Positions 33,652 to 42,274 of a DNA stretch of 64,000 nucleotides are shown in pieces; the stretch's first letter is position 1, and every line of letters starts with the position of its first letter. The position numbers and the translations under genes are program-made. This DNA is from Coriobacteriales bacterium OH1046 (GTDB lineage: Bacteria > Actinomycetota > Coriobacteriia > Coriobacteriales > Atopobiaceae). The DNA lies in assembly GCA_004010535.1 (NCBI GenBank), contig RQYE01000002.1, forward strand, positions 186,001-250,000, given 5' to 3'. The notes beneath the pieces are model-generated. The model had not been told where the DNA came from and ran no database searches. It worked only from the letters and a program-made list of their open reading frames with translations.

Positions 33652-34011
33652 CTACGCAGGCTCGTCCTCGGGCACCTCTATGGAGTCGAGCTCCATCTCG
33701 TTGCCTTGCAGAAGCACGGTGTCGGGGCTCGTGCAGTGCGGGCAGATCTTGCCGAACTCCACGGTGGGATAGGTGCGTCCGCAGCTGTTGCAGACGGTGA
33801 TGGCGTTCACGGGCTCGATAACCAGCTCGCAGCCATGGAGCAGCTCGCTCCTATCGGCGGCCCAACGCCAACAATCCTGCAGATAATCGGGGATGACGCC
33901 CGAGACCTCGCCCAAACGCAGATTGACCTTGGCGACGGAGCCGAGATCGTGATCGCGTCCCAGCTCCTCCACCATGTCGACGATATGGAAGACGATGCCC
34001 AGCTCGTGCAT
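33652..34011 (-). CDS. hypA: Hydrogenase/urease nickel incorporation protein HypA
   Basis: 119 residues, the normal size. It opens MHELGI, where His2 is the nickel ligand, and carries a zinc ribbon from CNSCGRTYP to ICPHC. It delivers Ni to [NiFe] hydrogenase with HypB. Its ATG lies one base after the stop of the upstream oxidoreductase, so translation is coupled. No hydrogenase structural gene or other hyp gene besides hypB is in the window. Confidence 0.93.
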   Translation of the reverse strand: MHELGIVFHIVDMVEELGRDHDLGSVAKVNLRLGEVSGVIPDYLQDCWRWAADRSELLHGCELVIEPVNAITVCNSCGRTYPTVEFGKICPHCTSPDTVLLQGNEMELDSIEVPEDEPA

Positions 34012-34012
34012 G

Positions 34013-37000
34013 CTAGCTCTTGGCCGTACCGGCGATCTTGCCCCTGATAATCCTGATGCCGCGCTTCGCCGCGTAGGGCAGGACCGCCTTGACCTTGTCC
34101 TCGCTCTTCCACATCCGGCTCGCCTCGGGAACATCGCGGGTCAGGTGGATGGCGTCGAACTCGCAGCGCGTGGTGCACAGCCCGCAGCCGATGCACTTGT
34201 TGGTGTCGACGACCGACTTCCCGCACTTCAGGCAGCGCGCGCATTCGATCTTGAGCTGCTCTTCCGTGAACACCTGGCGCGGGTCGGCCCAGTTGTGGAC
34301 GATCTTGGCGACCTTGGAGCAGGCGGGAACCTGGCGCCCGGCGTGGTCGTAGCCGTTGCCGGCAAGGTCGATGTCGCTCTTGTCGAGCTCCACATAGAAG
34401 CGCTGGTTGCGCGATAGCGTGAGCGACGAGCCCCGCTGCACGTAGCGGTGCAACGAGATGGCGGCCTCGTGGCCGGCTGCGATGGCATCGATGATGAACT
34501 TCGGGCCGGTGTAGGCATCGCCGCCGATGAAGATATCGGGCTGCATGGTCTGATAGGTCTTGGGGTCGGCTGCAACGCGCCCGCCACGTCCGATGTCGAT
34601 GGCGTCCTCGTTCACGAGGAGATCGCCCCATTCGATGCTCTGGCCGATGGAGAGGACCACGTTCTTGCAGGCGATGAAGGTGGTGTCGCCCTCATCGTAT
34701 AGAGGCGAGAACCGCCCTTCGTCGTCGAGGACGCGGGTGCAGCGCTTGAAGGTGACCCCCTCCACGCTTCCGTCTTCGGCAAGCTCGATCATGGCCGGCC
34801 CCCAGCCGTTCATGATCTCGACGCCGTCCTCCTCGGCCTCGATAATCTCGCCCGGGAGCGCGGGCATCCCGTCGCGCTGCTCGAGGCAGGCCATGGTGAC
34901 CTGGGATGCTCCGCAGCGCACCGATACGCGCGCGGCGTCGATGGCCACGTTGCCCCCGCCGATGACGACGGTGGGTCCGGCGACCTCGTGCGCGGGGTCC
35001 TCGAGCACCGTGCGCAGGAAATCGATGGCCGTGGAGACGCCCCGGCCGTCTTCGCCCCCGATGCCCGCCGTGCGGCCGCCCTGGCAGCCGATGGCCAGGT
35101 AGAAGCCCGTATAACCCTCGTCGCGCAGCTGGTCGATCGTGATGTCCTTGCCCACGGTGATGCCGCAGCGGATCTCCACGCCCATCGCGCGCAGGATGTC
35201 GATCTCGGCCTCGACGACATCCTTCTCGAGCTTGTAGCTCGGGATGCCGTAGACCATCATGCCGCCGGGCTTGTCGTTGCGCTCGAAGACGGTGGGGTTG
35301 TAGCCCATCTGCGCGAGGTAGTACGCGCAGGAGAGGCCCGCCGGGCCGCCCCCCACGATGGCGATCTTCTCGGGAAGGCGGCCGCGCGTGGAGGGGATGA
35401 CCGGCTCGGGCACGTAGCGGGATGCGGCATCGAGGTCTTTCTGTGCGATGAAGTTCTTGACATCGTCGATGGCCACGGCCTCGTCGACGGTGCCGCGCGT
35501 GCAGGCGTCCTCGCAGCGCTTGTTGCAGACGCGCCCGCAGACGGCGGGGAAGGGGTTCTCCTTCTTGATGAGGGCGAGTGCATCGCGGTAGCGTCCCTCG
35601 GCAGCCATCTGCAGGTAGCCTTGGACCGAGATGTGCGCGGGGCAGGCGGTCTTGCAGGGGGCCGTACCGGTCCCGTGCGTCTCGATGCGGTTGTTGTCCT
35701 TGTAATCGGGGTCCCAGTCCTCCTCGCCCCAGGGGAGGGCGTCGGGCAGCGGCTGGACGGGGTATTCGACGGCGGTGCCGTCGGTGCGGGGCAGCTTCTG
35801 GCCGAGCTGCACGGCGCCGGCGGGGCAGACCTCCACGCAGCCCGCGCAGGCGACGCACTTCTCGTCATCGATATGGGCGCGGTAGGCGCTCGCGCTCATG
35901 TTGGGGGTGTTGAAGAGCTGGCTGGTGCGCAGCGCATAGCATACGCTCGCGTCGCAGTTGCAGATGGCGAAGATCTTCTCCTCGCCGTCGATGTTGGTGA
36001 TCTGGTGCACGTAGCCATTCTTCTCGGCCTGGAGCAGGATGTCGATCACCTCGTCGTAGGTGACATAGTGGCCCTTGCCGGTCTCGACGCAGTAGTCGGC
36101 CATGTCGCCCACGCCCAAGCACCAGTTCTGCACGTCGCGTCCGCCGTTGTCGCCGCGTGCGCGTTCGGCGATGCAGCACGAGCAGGCGCCTGCGGAATAG
36201 CGGTCGTATTTCTCGAGCCAGTGAGATATATGCTCCACGGAGGCCGTGACGCTCTCCTGCCTGATGGCGTGCTCGACGGGGATGACGTGCATGCCGATGC
36301 CGGCGCCTCCGGGCGGGACCATCTTGGTGGCCACCGTGAGCGGGAGGAACGTCATGCGCTCGAAGAAGGTGCCTATCTCGGGGTGCTCCTCCATCTGGCG
36401 CTGGTTCATGACCGTGAACTCGGCCGATCCCGGCACGAACATCGGCAGCACGTAGCGCTTCTTGTGCTCGGGGTTCTTGCCGTCGAGGTTCTCCCAGTTG
36501 TATTCCACGACGCCCTTGATGCACAGGGCATCGAGGAGCTCCTGGGTGCGCTCGGGTCCCATACCGCACCCCGCCACGACCTGCTCGAAGGTCTCCGGCA
36601 CGCGCACCCTCATGTGCTTGGTGAGCTCCGCCTCCTCCTCGGTCATGACGGATGCGAGGCCCCAGTAGTCGGGATCGGCGCAGCCGGCCTTCTTGAGGCC
36701 CAGTTTGATGGGGAGGCGGTCGGTGATCTTCCTTCCCTCGCGGAGCACGCCCGGCTTGAGCGCCGCGAATGCCGCCGGGCCCGGATCGTCGGGGTGGGCG
36801 GGCTTGTAATGCGAGAAGGCGTCGTTCTCCGAGAAGTACTCCTCGGCGATGATGCGATGCGGCCCATCTATGGGGTTGGTCTTAGGGATGACGTTGCGTG
36901 CGGCTATCTCCTCGTCGGTGAGCTCGCCGCGCATGGTCGCGGCGCGTTCCTCCACGCTTGCCCCGCCGTAGGCTTCCTTCGGGCGGGGGGTCTTTCCCTT

Positions 37001-37018
37001 GGCGGCTGCGTCGGCCAT
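34013..37018 (-). CDS. Large Fe-S/FAD pyridine nucleotide oxidoreductase (GltD/NfnB-like fusion)
   Basis: 1001 residues. The N-terminal ~380 residues hold cysteine motifs (SAGACSCCIAERARG, FAICNCDASVCYALRTSQ) of a domain found in anaerobe Fe-S oxidoreductases. A ferredoxin domain follows (CVACAGCVEVCPAGAV, about 390). Next is a glutamate-synthase-small-subunit-like part: the Fe-S helical region (CKTACPAHISVQGYL, CGRVCNKRCEDAC), an FAD Rossmann fold (IVGGGPAGLSCAYYLAQMG) and an NAD(P)H fold (VVIGGGNVAIDAARVS). The C-terminus adds a ferredoxin-like set (CARCLKCGK, CIGCGLCTTRCEFDA). AAGGAGGAG selects the ATG at 37018. It lies between hypB and hypA, so it may serve electron flow to or from a hydrogenase; this is inference. 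The precise redox partners are unknown. Confidence 0.85.
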   Translation of the reverse strand: MADAAAKGKTPRPKEAYGGASVEERAATMRGELTDEEIAARNVIPKTNPIDGPHRIIAEEYFSENDAFSHYKPAHPDDPGPAAFAALKPGVLREGRKITDRLPIKLGLKKAGCADPDYWGLASVMTEEEAELTKHMRVRVPETFEQVVAGCGMGPERTQELLDALCIKGVVEYNWENLDGKNPEHKKRYVLPMFVPGSAEFTVMNQRQMEEHPEIGTFFERMTFLPLTVATKMVPPGGAGIGMHVIPVEHAIRQESVTASVEHISHWLEKYDRYSAGACSCCIAERARGDNGGRDVQNWCLGVGDMADYCVETGKGHYVTYDEVIDILLQAEKNGYVHQITNIDGEEKIFAICNCDASVCYALRTSQLFNTPNMSASAYRAHIDDEKCVACAGCVEVCPAGAVQLGQKLPRTDGTAVEYPVQPLPDALPWGEEDWDPDYKDNNRIETHGTGTAPCKTACPAHISVQGYLQMAAEGRYRDALALIKKENPFPAVCGRVCNKRCEDACTRGTVDEAVAIDDVKNFIAQKDLDAASRYVPEPVIPSTRGRLPEKIAIVGGGPAGLSCAYYLAQMGYNPTVFERNDKPGGMMVYGIPSYKLEKDVVEAEIDILRAMGVEIRCGITVGKDITIDQLRDEGYTGFYLAIGCQGGRTAGIGGEDGRGVSTAIDFLRTVLEDPAHEVAGPTVVIGGGNVAIDAARVSVRCGASQVTMACLEQRDGMPALPGEIIEAEEDGVEIMNGWGPAMIELAEDGSVEGVTFKRCTRVLDDEGRFSPLYDEGDTTFIACKNVVLSIGQSIEWGDLLVNEDAIDIGRGGRVAADPKTYQTMQPDIFIGGDAYTGPKFIIDAIAAGHEAAISLHRYVQRGSSLTLSRNQRFYVELDKSDIDLAGNGYDHAGRQVPACSKVAKIVHNWADPRQVFTEEQLKIECARCLKCGKSVVDTNKCIGCGLCTTRCEFDAIHLTRDVPEASRMWKSEDKVKAVLPYAAKRGIRIIRGKIAGTAKS

Positions 37019-37067
37019 ATCTCCTCCTTCTCGATCGGCCTGCATCATGCCGGCTCCTGTCGATGCG

Positions 37068-37736
37068 CTATGCCGTATAGGCCGCGACGGATTCGCGCAA
37101 CCACTGGTACCATTCCTCCATGCCCTCGCCCGTCTTGGCGCAGAGGGGGATCACGCGTGCTCGGGGGTTGCGCATGCGGACGTTCTCGATGCAGCGTGCG
37201 AGGTCGAAGTCGAAGTAGGGGAGCACGTCGATCTTGTTGACGAGCACCACATCGCAGACCTCGTACATGAGCGGGTATTTGAGCGGCTTGTCATCGCCCT
37301 CGGGGACCGAGAGGATCGTGACGTTGGCGGCGGCGCCGGTGTCGAACTCGGCCGGGCACACGAGGTTGCCCACGTTCTCGAGCACGATGAGGTCGGCATC
37401 ATCGGCAGCAAGGTTGTCGAGGCCCTGCCGGCACATGCTGGCGTCGAGGTGGCACATGCCCCCCGTGTGCAGCTGGATGACGCGTGCGCCCGTGGCGGAG
37501 ATGGCGGCGGCATCGACGTCGGAGTCGATGTCGGCCTCCATGACGGCGATCCGCATCTCGGATGCGAGCGCTTGGATGGTACGGGCGAGCAGGGTGGTCT
37601 TGCCCGAGCCGGGAGAGCTCATGAGGTTCACGAGGAACTGCCCGCGCTCCCTCATGATGGCGCGCAGCTCGTCGGCGCGGCGGTCGTTGCCGGCGCGCAC
37701 GGCCTCCTTGACCTCGATGACGCGGTATTTCTCCAT
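37068..37736 (-). CDS. hypB: Hydrogenase nickel incorporation GTPase HypB
   Basis: 222 residues. Walker A is SSPGSGKTTLL and the G-domain metal site is seen in GGMCHLDA with a later CPAEFD. The guanine-specificity motif is VNKIDVLP. It lacks the N-terminal CxxCGC and His-rich segments of some HypB proteins, as many bacterial forms do. GGGAGG precedes the ATG at 37736. It is the first gene of a three-gene operon with the oxidoreductase and hypA. It supplies GTP-dependent Ni insertion during hydrogenase maturation. Confidence 0.93.
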   Translation of the reverse strand: MEKYRVIEVKEAVRAGNDRRADELRAIMRERGQFLVNLMSSPGSGKTTLLARTIQALASEMRIAVMEADIDSDVDAAAISATGARVIQLHTGGMCHLDASMCRQGLDNLAADDADLIVLENVGNLVCPAEFDTGAAANVTILSVPEGDDKPLKYPLMYEVCDVVLVNKIDVLPYFDFDLARCIENVRMRNPRARVIPLCAKTGEGMEEWYQWLRESVAAYTA

Positions 37737-37955
37737 GTGAAGGCCTCCCTTTCCACGTGTATCCACACCAGTATACGCGAGGAGGGGCGGACCGCTCGCA
37801 TCCACGTCCCGCATGCCTCCCTACCCTCGGATCCGATAGGCCCTTCTTCGAAAATGAGAGTCGGGCTATCGAACCCGGAAAACAGCGCATATCGGATTCT
37901 CCCTCGGACAAGGTGCTCGCGCAGGGAGCGGAACACGCGGCCACCCCGGCAGCTT

Positions 37956-38540
37956 CTAAGCGATGACCTCGTCCTTGGGCCTGAAGATGATCGAGATGAT
38001 GGCGGCATCCTCGCCGTCGAGGGCGATCATGCCGTACATGCGCCCGGAGTCGAAATAGAGCGTGTCGCCTGCGGAGACCTCCTCGATATGGTCCTCGAAG
38101 GCGTAGCGTAGGCGCCCTTTGACAACGTAGTCGAATTCCTGCCCTTTGTGATGGGTGAGGGCGATGGGCTCATCCTGGAGCGCTTCGCTGTAGGGGATCT
38201 CGATATAGAACGGCTCGCCGATGCGGTTCTTGAAGTAGGGGGCCTTATGCAGGTAGCGGAACCCGTCCGGGCTCTCGACGGGCAGGCCCTCGCCTGCGCG
38301 GACGATAGAGTAGTGCTTGAGGCGCGGGCTCTCGCTGGTGAGCAGGTCGACCACGTCGACGCCCAGCTTGGCGGCGCACTTGTAGATGAAGGTGAAGGTG
38401 AGGTCGTGCCCGCCGCTCTCGAGGGAGGCATATACCTCGGGCGTACGGCTGGTGGCGCGGGCCATCTCCTCTATGGAGACGCCGTTGTCCTCGCGAAGCG
38501 ACCTGATGCGCTCGGCGATCTCGCGCGTATGCTCGGCCAT
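37956..38540 (-). CDS. XRE-family regulator with C-terminal cupin domain
   Basis: 194 residues. The N-terminal HTH (about 5-60) reads IAERIRSLREDNGVSIEEMA then SLESGGHDLTFTFIYKCAAKLGV. The C-terminal half is a cupin sensor with THHKGQEFDYVVKGRLR and GDTLYFDSG. It is divergent from an acyl-CoA synthetase gene 420 bases away. The same arrangement of cupin-XRE and AMP-binding genes is frequent in anaerobes and suggests control of that gene. GGGGGTG precedes the start at 38540; a start at 38573 is less well supported. Confidence 0.9.
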   Translation of the reverse strand: MAEHTREIAERIRSLREDNGVSIEEMARATSRTPEVYASLESGGHDLTFTFIYKCAAKLGVDVVDLLTSESPRLKHYSIVRAGEGLPVESPDGFRYLHKAPYFKNRIGEPFYIEIPYSEALQDEPIALTHHKGQEFDYVVKGRLRYAFEDHIEEVSAGDTLYFDSGRMYGMIALDGEDAAIISIIFRPKDEVIA

Positions 38541-38809
38541 GGCGATCACCCCCGAACTGCGAAGCGGTTCCATTTGGTCAAATCATACGCATAGCGCCCT
38601 GCCGCGATGAGATGTTTTCGCGTAACGAAACGAATCCCTCGGCGGCCAGACCCATGCGGAGGCGGGAGCGCTTCGCGCCTTCTCCGCAGCGTATCGGCTT
38701 TGTTACGTCATACGGGTGCTGGCGGGCACCCTATGCGCGTATGGTATAACTGTGTGCATGCCATCGCGGGATGATCCCGCGCTCGATTCCGCACAGGGAG
38801 GTTGCCCGC

Positions 38810-38872
38810 ATGACCAGCACCGTCTCGCTCTGGGCATCCCCCGCCTCTGTATCCGGCGTCCTCGTAGGCTAA
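38810..38872 (+). CDS. Candidate 20-residue leader peptide ahead of the acyl-CoA synthetase
   Basis: An ATG with CAGGGAGG eight bases upstream encodes MTSTVSLWASPASVSGVLVG and stops 88 bases before the synthetase gene. A possible -10 TATAAC lies at 38745-38750. The remaining leader is GC-rich. It may be a regulatory leader peptide, but no alternative hairpin pair is obvious and no family is recognised. Confidence 0.3.
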   Translation: MTSTVSLWASPASVSGVLVG

Positions 38873-38960
38873 GGCGCAGCCTGCTGCAACCGGCTGTGCC
38901 GAAGACCCGCACCTGCTGCGCGCTGCCGCATACCCATCCCGCCATCAGGAGATACGAGAG

Positions 38961-40712
38961 ATGCTCAACATTCACAGGCGTTACTGCACCGAGACCTTCG
39001 ATACCGCCGGCAACCTTGCCAGCTTCCGCATCCACGTGCCGCAGGACTTCAACTTCGCCTACGATGTCATCGACCAGATCGGCGCCGCAGAGCCCGAGCG
39101 CAGGGCCATGATCTGGCGCAACCCCGAGGGCGAGGAGCACGACCTCACCTTCGCCGACTTCGCGCGCCTCTCGAACAAGGCCGCGAACTACCTGCTCTCG
39201 CAGGGTATCGGCGCGGGCGACAAGGTCATGGTGATCCTGCGCCGCCACTACTCGTTCTGGGTCACGGCGCTCGCGCTGCACAAGATCGGCGCGGTCGCCA
39301 TCCCCGCCACCTTCATGCTCAAGCAGCACGACGTCCTCTACCGCATCAAGGAGGCGCGGGTGAGGGCCATCGTCGCCACCTCCGTGGGCACCATCGCCGA
39401 TGTCATCGATGCCGCCTGCGCCGAGCTCGCCGAGCCGCCCCTGCGCTTCATCATGAACGGGGCGCAGTACGATATCGCAGGTTCCGGGAGCACCGGGTCC
39501 GATCCAGCCCTCACCGGTCCCGCGCTCTCGGGCGGGCAGGGCCTCTTCGCCGCGACGTGCGCGCGCCCGGGCTGGCACGACTACAACGCCGGCGTCCGCG
39601 CGGCGCGGGAATCGCTCGACCGCATCCCCACGCATGTCGACGACCCCCTGCTCATCTACTTCACGAGCGGGACCTCCGGCGAGCCCAAGATGGCCCTGCA
39701 TGGCCATGACTACGCCGCCGCCCATCTCGTCACCGCCAAGTGGTGGCACGGCGTCACGCCTGACGGCATCCACATGACCATCGCCGACACCGGCTGGGCC
39801 AAGTGCACCTGGGGAAAGTTCTACGGCCAGTGGTTCATGGAGGGCTGCCAGGTCGTCTACGACTTCGACCGCTTCCAGGGCGGCGAGATCCTCTCGCTCA
39901 TCGGGAAGCACCGCATCACCACGTTCTGCTGCCCGCCCACCATGTGGCGCATGCTCTCCCGCGAGGATGTCGACAGCTTCGACTTCTCATCCATCGAGCG
40001 CTTCACCACGGCGGGCGAGGCGCTGCCGCCCGACCAGTTCGATTTCTGGCTTGCGCACACGGGTCATCCCATCTATGAGGGCTTCGGCCAGAGCGAGGGG
40101 CCGGTCATCGTGGCCAACATGATCGGTTGTGCGCCGCGTCCCGGATCCATGGGCAAGCCCGTGCCCTTCGGCAACATCAAGCTGCTGCGCGAGGACCTCA
40201 CCGCATGCGATCCGGGCGAGGAGGGCGAGATCTGCATCAAATGCGATCCCAAGCCCGCCGGCATCATCCACGAGTACTACCGGGCTCCCGACAAGACCGC
40301 CGAGGCCTTCTCCGGCGGCTGGTACCATACCGGCGATGTTGCCTATGCGGATGAGAGCGGCTACTACTACTACTGCGGCCGCAACGACGACCTCATCAAG
40401 TCAAGCGGTTACCGCATCGCGCCCTTCGAGGTCGAGAGCGCCCTCAACAGCCATCCTGCCGTGCACGAGTGTGCGGTCACCGGCGTCCCCGACGAGTTGC
40501 GCGGGTTCGCCGTGAAGGCGACCGTCGTGCTCGAGCCGGGCTATGCGGGAACGCCCGAGCTCACCAAGGAGCTGCAGGTCTGGGCCAAGAAGCAGACCGC
40601 ACCGTACAAGTTCCCCCGCGTCATCGAGTATACCGATGCGCTCCCCAAGACCTTCTCGGGCAAGATCCGCCGATCCCGTATCCGCGAGAACGACGGCGCT
40701 GCGGCGCAGTAG
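38961..40712 (+). CDS. AMP-forming acyl-CoA synthetase
   Basis: 583 residues of the ANL superfamily. The phosphate-binding loop is IYFTSGTSGEPKMALH, the A5 motif is YEGFGQSEG, A7 is WYHTGDVA and the C-terminal catalytic lysine is in LPKTFSGKIRR. The arrangement (SSGYRIAPFEVESAL) resembles medium-chain or acetyl-type synthetases. It activates a carboxylate to an acyl-CoA with ATP; chain length cannot be read safely. AGGAGATACGAG precedes the ATG. It is divergent from the cupin regulator, its likely controller. Confidence 0.9.
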   Translation: MLNIHRRYCTETFDTAGNLASFRIHVPQDFNFAYDVIDQIGAAEPERRAMIWRNPEGEEHDLTFADFARLSNKAANYLLSQGIGAGDKVMVILRRHYSFWVTALALHKIGAVAIPATFMLKQHDVLYRIKEARVRAIVATSVGTIADVIDAACAELAEPPLRFIMNGAQYDIAGSGSTGSDPALTGPALSGGQGLFAATCARPGWHDYNAGVRAARESLDRIPTHVDDPLLIYFTSGTSGEPKMALHGHDYAAAHLVTAKWWHGVTPDGIHMTIADTGWAKCTWGKFYGQWFMEGCQVVYDFDRFQGGEILSLIGKHRITTFCCPPTMWRMLSREDVDSFDFSSIERFTTAGEALPPDQFDFWLAHTGHPIYEGFGQSEGPVIVANMIGCAPRPGSMGKPVPFGNIKLLREDLTACDPGEEGEICIKCDPKPAGIIHEYYRAPDKTAEAFSGGWYHTGDVAYADESGYYYYCGRNDDLIKSSGYRIAPFEVESALNSHPAVHECAVTGVPDELRGFAVKATVVLEPGYAGTPELTKELQVWAKKQTAPYKFPRVIEYTDALPKTFSGKIRRSRIRENDGAAAQ

Positions 40713-40798
40713 GGTTAGCGGGGGCGGGCCTGCGCACCGGGAGCGGATCGGACAGACGGCTCCGTCGATGTTCACGATAACCATAAGAATTCTTCCTT

Positions 40799-41145
40799 AT
40801 GCATGGCAACGCGCACACCTATAGCCGTATCGCGCGCAGCGCGAGATCGCGGCCAACCTCGATCTTGCCCGTCGACAGCAGCGCATCGCGGTCGATCTGC
40901 TGGCCGATCGCGCGGGCATATCGGCATCCACGCTCAGAAGGCCCCTCCGCCGTGCCGTCTGCTGCCGTTGCGGCTTGCGAGCTGTATCGTGTGATCCCAG
41001 CTCATGCGCGCGCAGAAGCGCGTAAAATGGCTCGGGTGCTTTCCGGATGGCGCCGTCTGGCTCGGCAAGACGGGGTATCGAAGGCATCGATCGAGCGTAT
41101 GTCAACCTGCTTCGAGGCGGGCATCTCCCGCTTGGGGCACGTCTA
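40799..41145 (+). pseudogene. Frameshifted remnant of an HTH regulator
   Basis: In one frame, bases 40840-40940 read REIAANLDLARRQQRIAVDL then LADRAGISASTLRR, the start of an HTH of XRE/HipB type. The expected continuation (a GDPSVSL-like turn and helix) appears as EGPSAVPSAAVAACELYRV in the next frame from about 40936, running to 41145. The N-terminal part also needs a frame change near 40838. No single frame carries the whole domain and no good ribosome-binding site is present. The rest of the 650-base gap up to rpsL holds only the rpsL promoter. Confidence 0.4.
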
Positions 41146-41233
41146 GGACCCGTCTCCAGTCCAAGCCCCCGGTATGCGGGCCGCATGGTCTATGGGGTTT
41201 ATGGAGAAGGGATACGCCCGGAACCGTGGCGTG

Positions 41234-41262
41234 TTGACAACTGCTTTTTGCAGGCGCACAAT
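41234..41262 (+). promoter_or_regulatory. rpsL (str operon) promoter
   Basis: A consensus -35 TTGACA (41234-41239) and CACAAT (41257-41262) are 17 bases apart. The leader to rpsL is about 95 bases. Confidence 0.75.
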
Positions 41263-41364
41263 CTTTTCTCGCGCGTATTCAGGGCAAGCGGTGCTGCGCT
41301 TCCCTTCAATGTCTCGACGAGCACGTCAACCTATGCAAGTTCTTTTATCAGAAGGAGAGAAACG

Positions 41365-41736
41365 TTGCCTACCATCAACCAGCTTGTCCGCCAAGGCCGC
41401 ACATCCGTTGCCGTGAAGTCCAAGAACGCCGCCCTGCAGCACAACCCCCAGAAGCGCGGCGTCTGCACCCGCGTCTTCACCACCACCCCCAAGAAGCCCA
41501 ACTCGGCGCTGCGCAAGGTCGCCCGCGTGCGCCTCGTGAACGGCATCGAGGTCACCGCCTACATCCCCGGCGAGGGTCACAACCTCCAAGAGCACTCCAT
41601 CGTGCTCATCCGCGGCGGCCGCGTCCGCGACCTCCCCGGCGTCCGCTATAAGATCATCCGCGGCACGCTCGACTGCGCTGCTGTCCAGAATCGCAAGCGC
41701 GCCCGCTCCCGCTACGGCGCCAAGCGTCCCAAGTAA
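41365..41736 (+). CDS. rpsL: Ribosomal protein S12
   Basis: 123 residues, standard. The start is a TTG at 41365, fixed by GAAGGAGAG and by homology ([12 protein letters not shown]). The decoding-centre loop [17 protein letters not shown] carries lysine at the positions linked to streptomycin resistance, so the wild-type form is present. First gene of the str operon, followed by rpsG. Confidence 0.98.
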   Translation: MPTINQLVRQGRTSVAVKSKNAALQHNPQKRGVCTRVFTTTPKKPNSALRKVARVRLVNGIEVTAYIPGEGHNLQEHSIVLIRGGRVRDLPGVRYKIIRGTLDCAAVQNRKRARSRYGAKRPK

Positions 41737-41781
41737 GCGCCTCGTCCCGTCGACCATCCCACTATCTGAGGAGATATAACC

Positions 41782-42255
41782 ATGCCGCGTCGTTCAACCG
41801 CAGTCCATCGCCGCGAGGTCATGCCTGACGCCAAGTACAACAACCGTCTGGTGACCCAGCTCATCAACAAGGTCCTGCTCGACGGCAAGAAGTCCGTCGC
41901 CGAGCGCATCGTCTACGGCGCCTTCGATATCGTCGCCGCCAAGACGGGCGAGGATCCCCTTACCCTGTTCAAGAAGGCCATGGACAACGTGCGTCCCACC
42001 GTCGAGCTCAAGCCGCGCCGCGTCGGCGGTGCTACCTACCAGGTCCCCATGGAGGTCAACTCCCGCCGCTCCACCACGCTTGCCATCCGCTGGATGGTCA
42101 ACTTCAGCCGTGCCCGCAAGGAGAAGACCATGGCCGAGCGCCTGGCCAACGAGATCATCGATGCCTCCAACGGCGTCGGCGCATCCGTCAAGCGCCGCGA
42201 GGACGTCTTCAAGATGGCCGAGGCCAACCGAGCCTTCGCCCACTACCGCTATTAA
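41782..42255 (+). CDS. rpsG: Ribosomal protein S7
   Basis: 157 residues; begins [20 protein letters not shown] and contains the S7 core [12 protein letters not shown]. Small-subunit head assembly protein that binds 16S rRNA. GAGGAGA precedes the start. 45 bases after rpsL and 19 before fusA. Confidence 0.98.
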   Translation: MPRRSTAVHRREVMPDAKYNNRLVTQLINKVLLDGKKSVAERIVYGAFDIVAAKTGEDPLTLFKKAMDNVRPTVELKPRRVGGATYQVPMEVNSRRSTTLAIRWMVNFSRARKEKTMAERLANEIIDASNGVGASVKRREDVFKMAEANRAFAHYRY

Positions 42256-42274
42256 GCCCACGAGGTAGCTCAAT

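Noticed and set aside
34988-37240. A 750-codon plus-strand frame opposite the Fe-S oxidoreductase
   Set aside because: It is antisense to a gene with clear cofactor motifs and continues through the gap into hypB; no features of its own.
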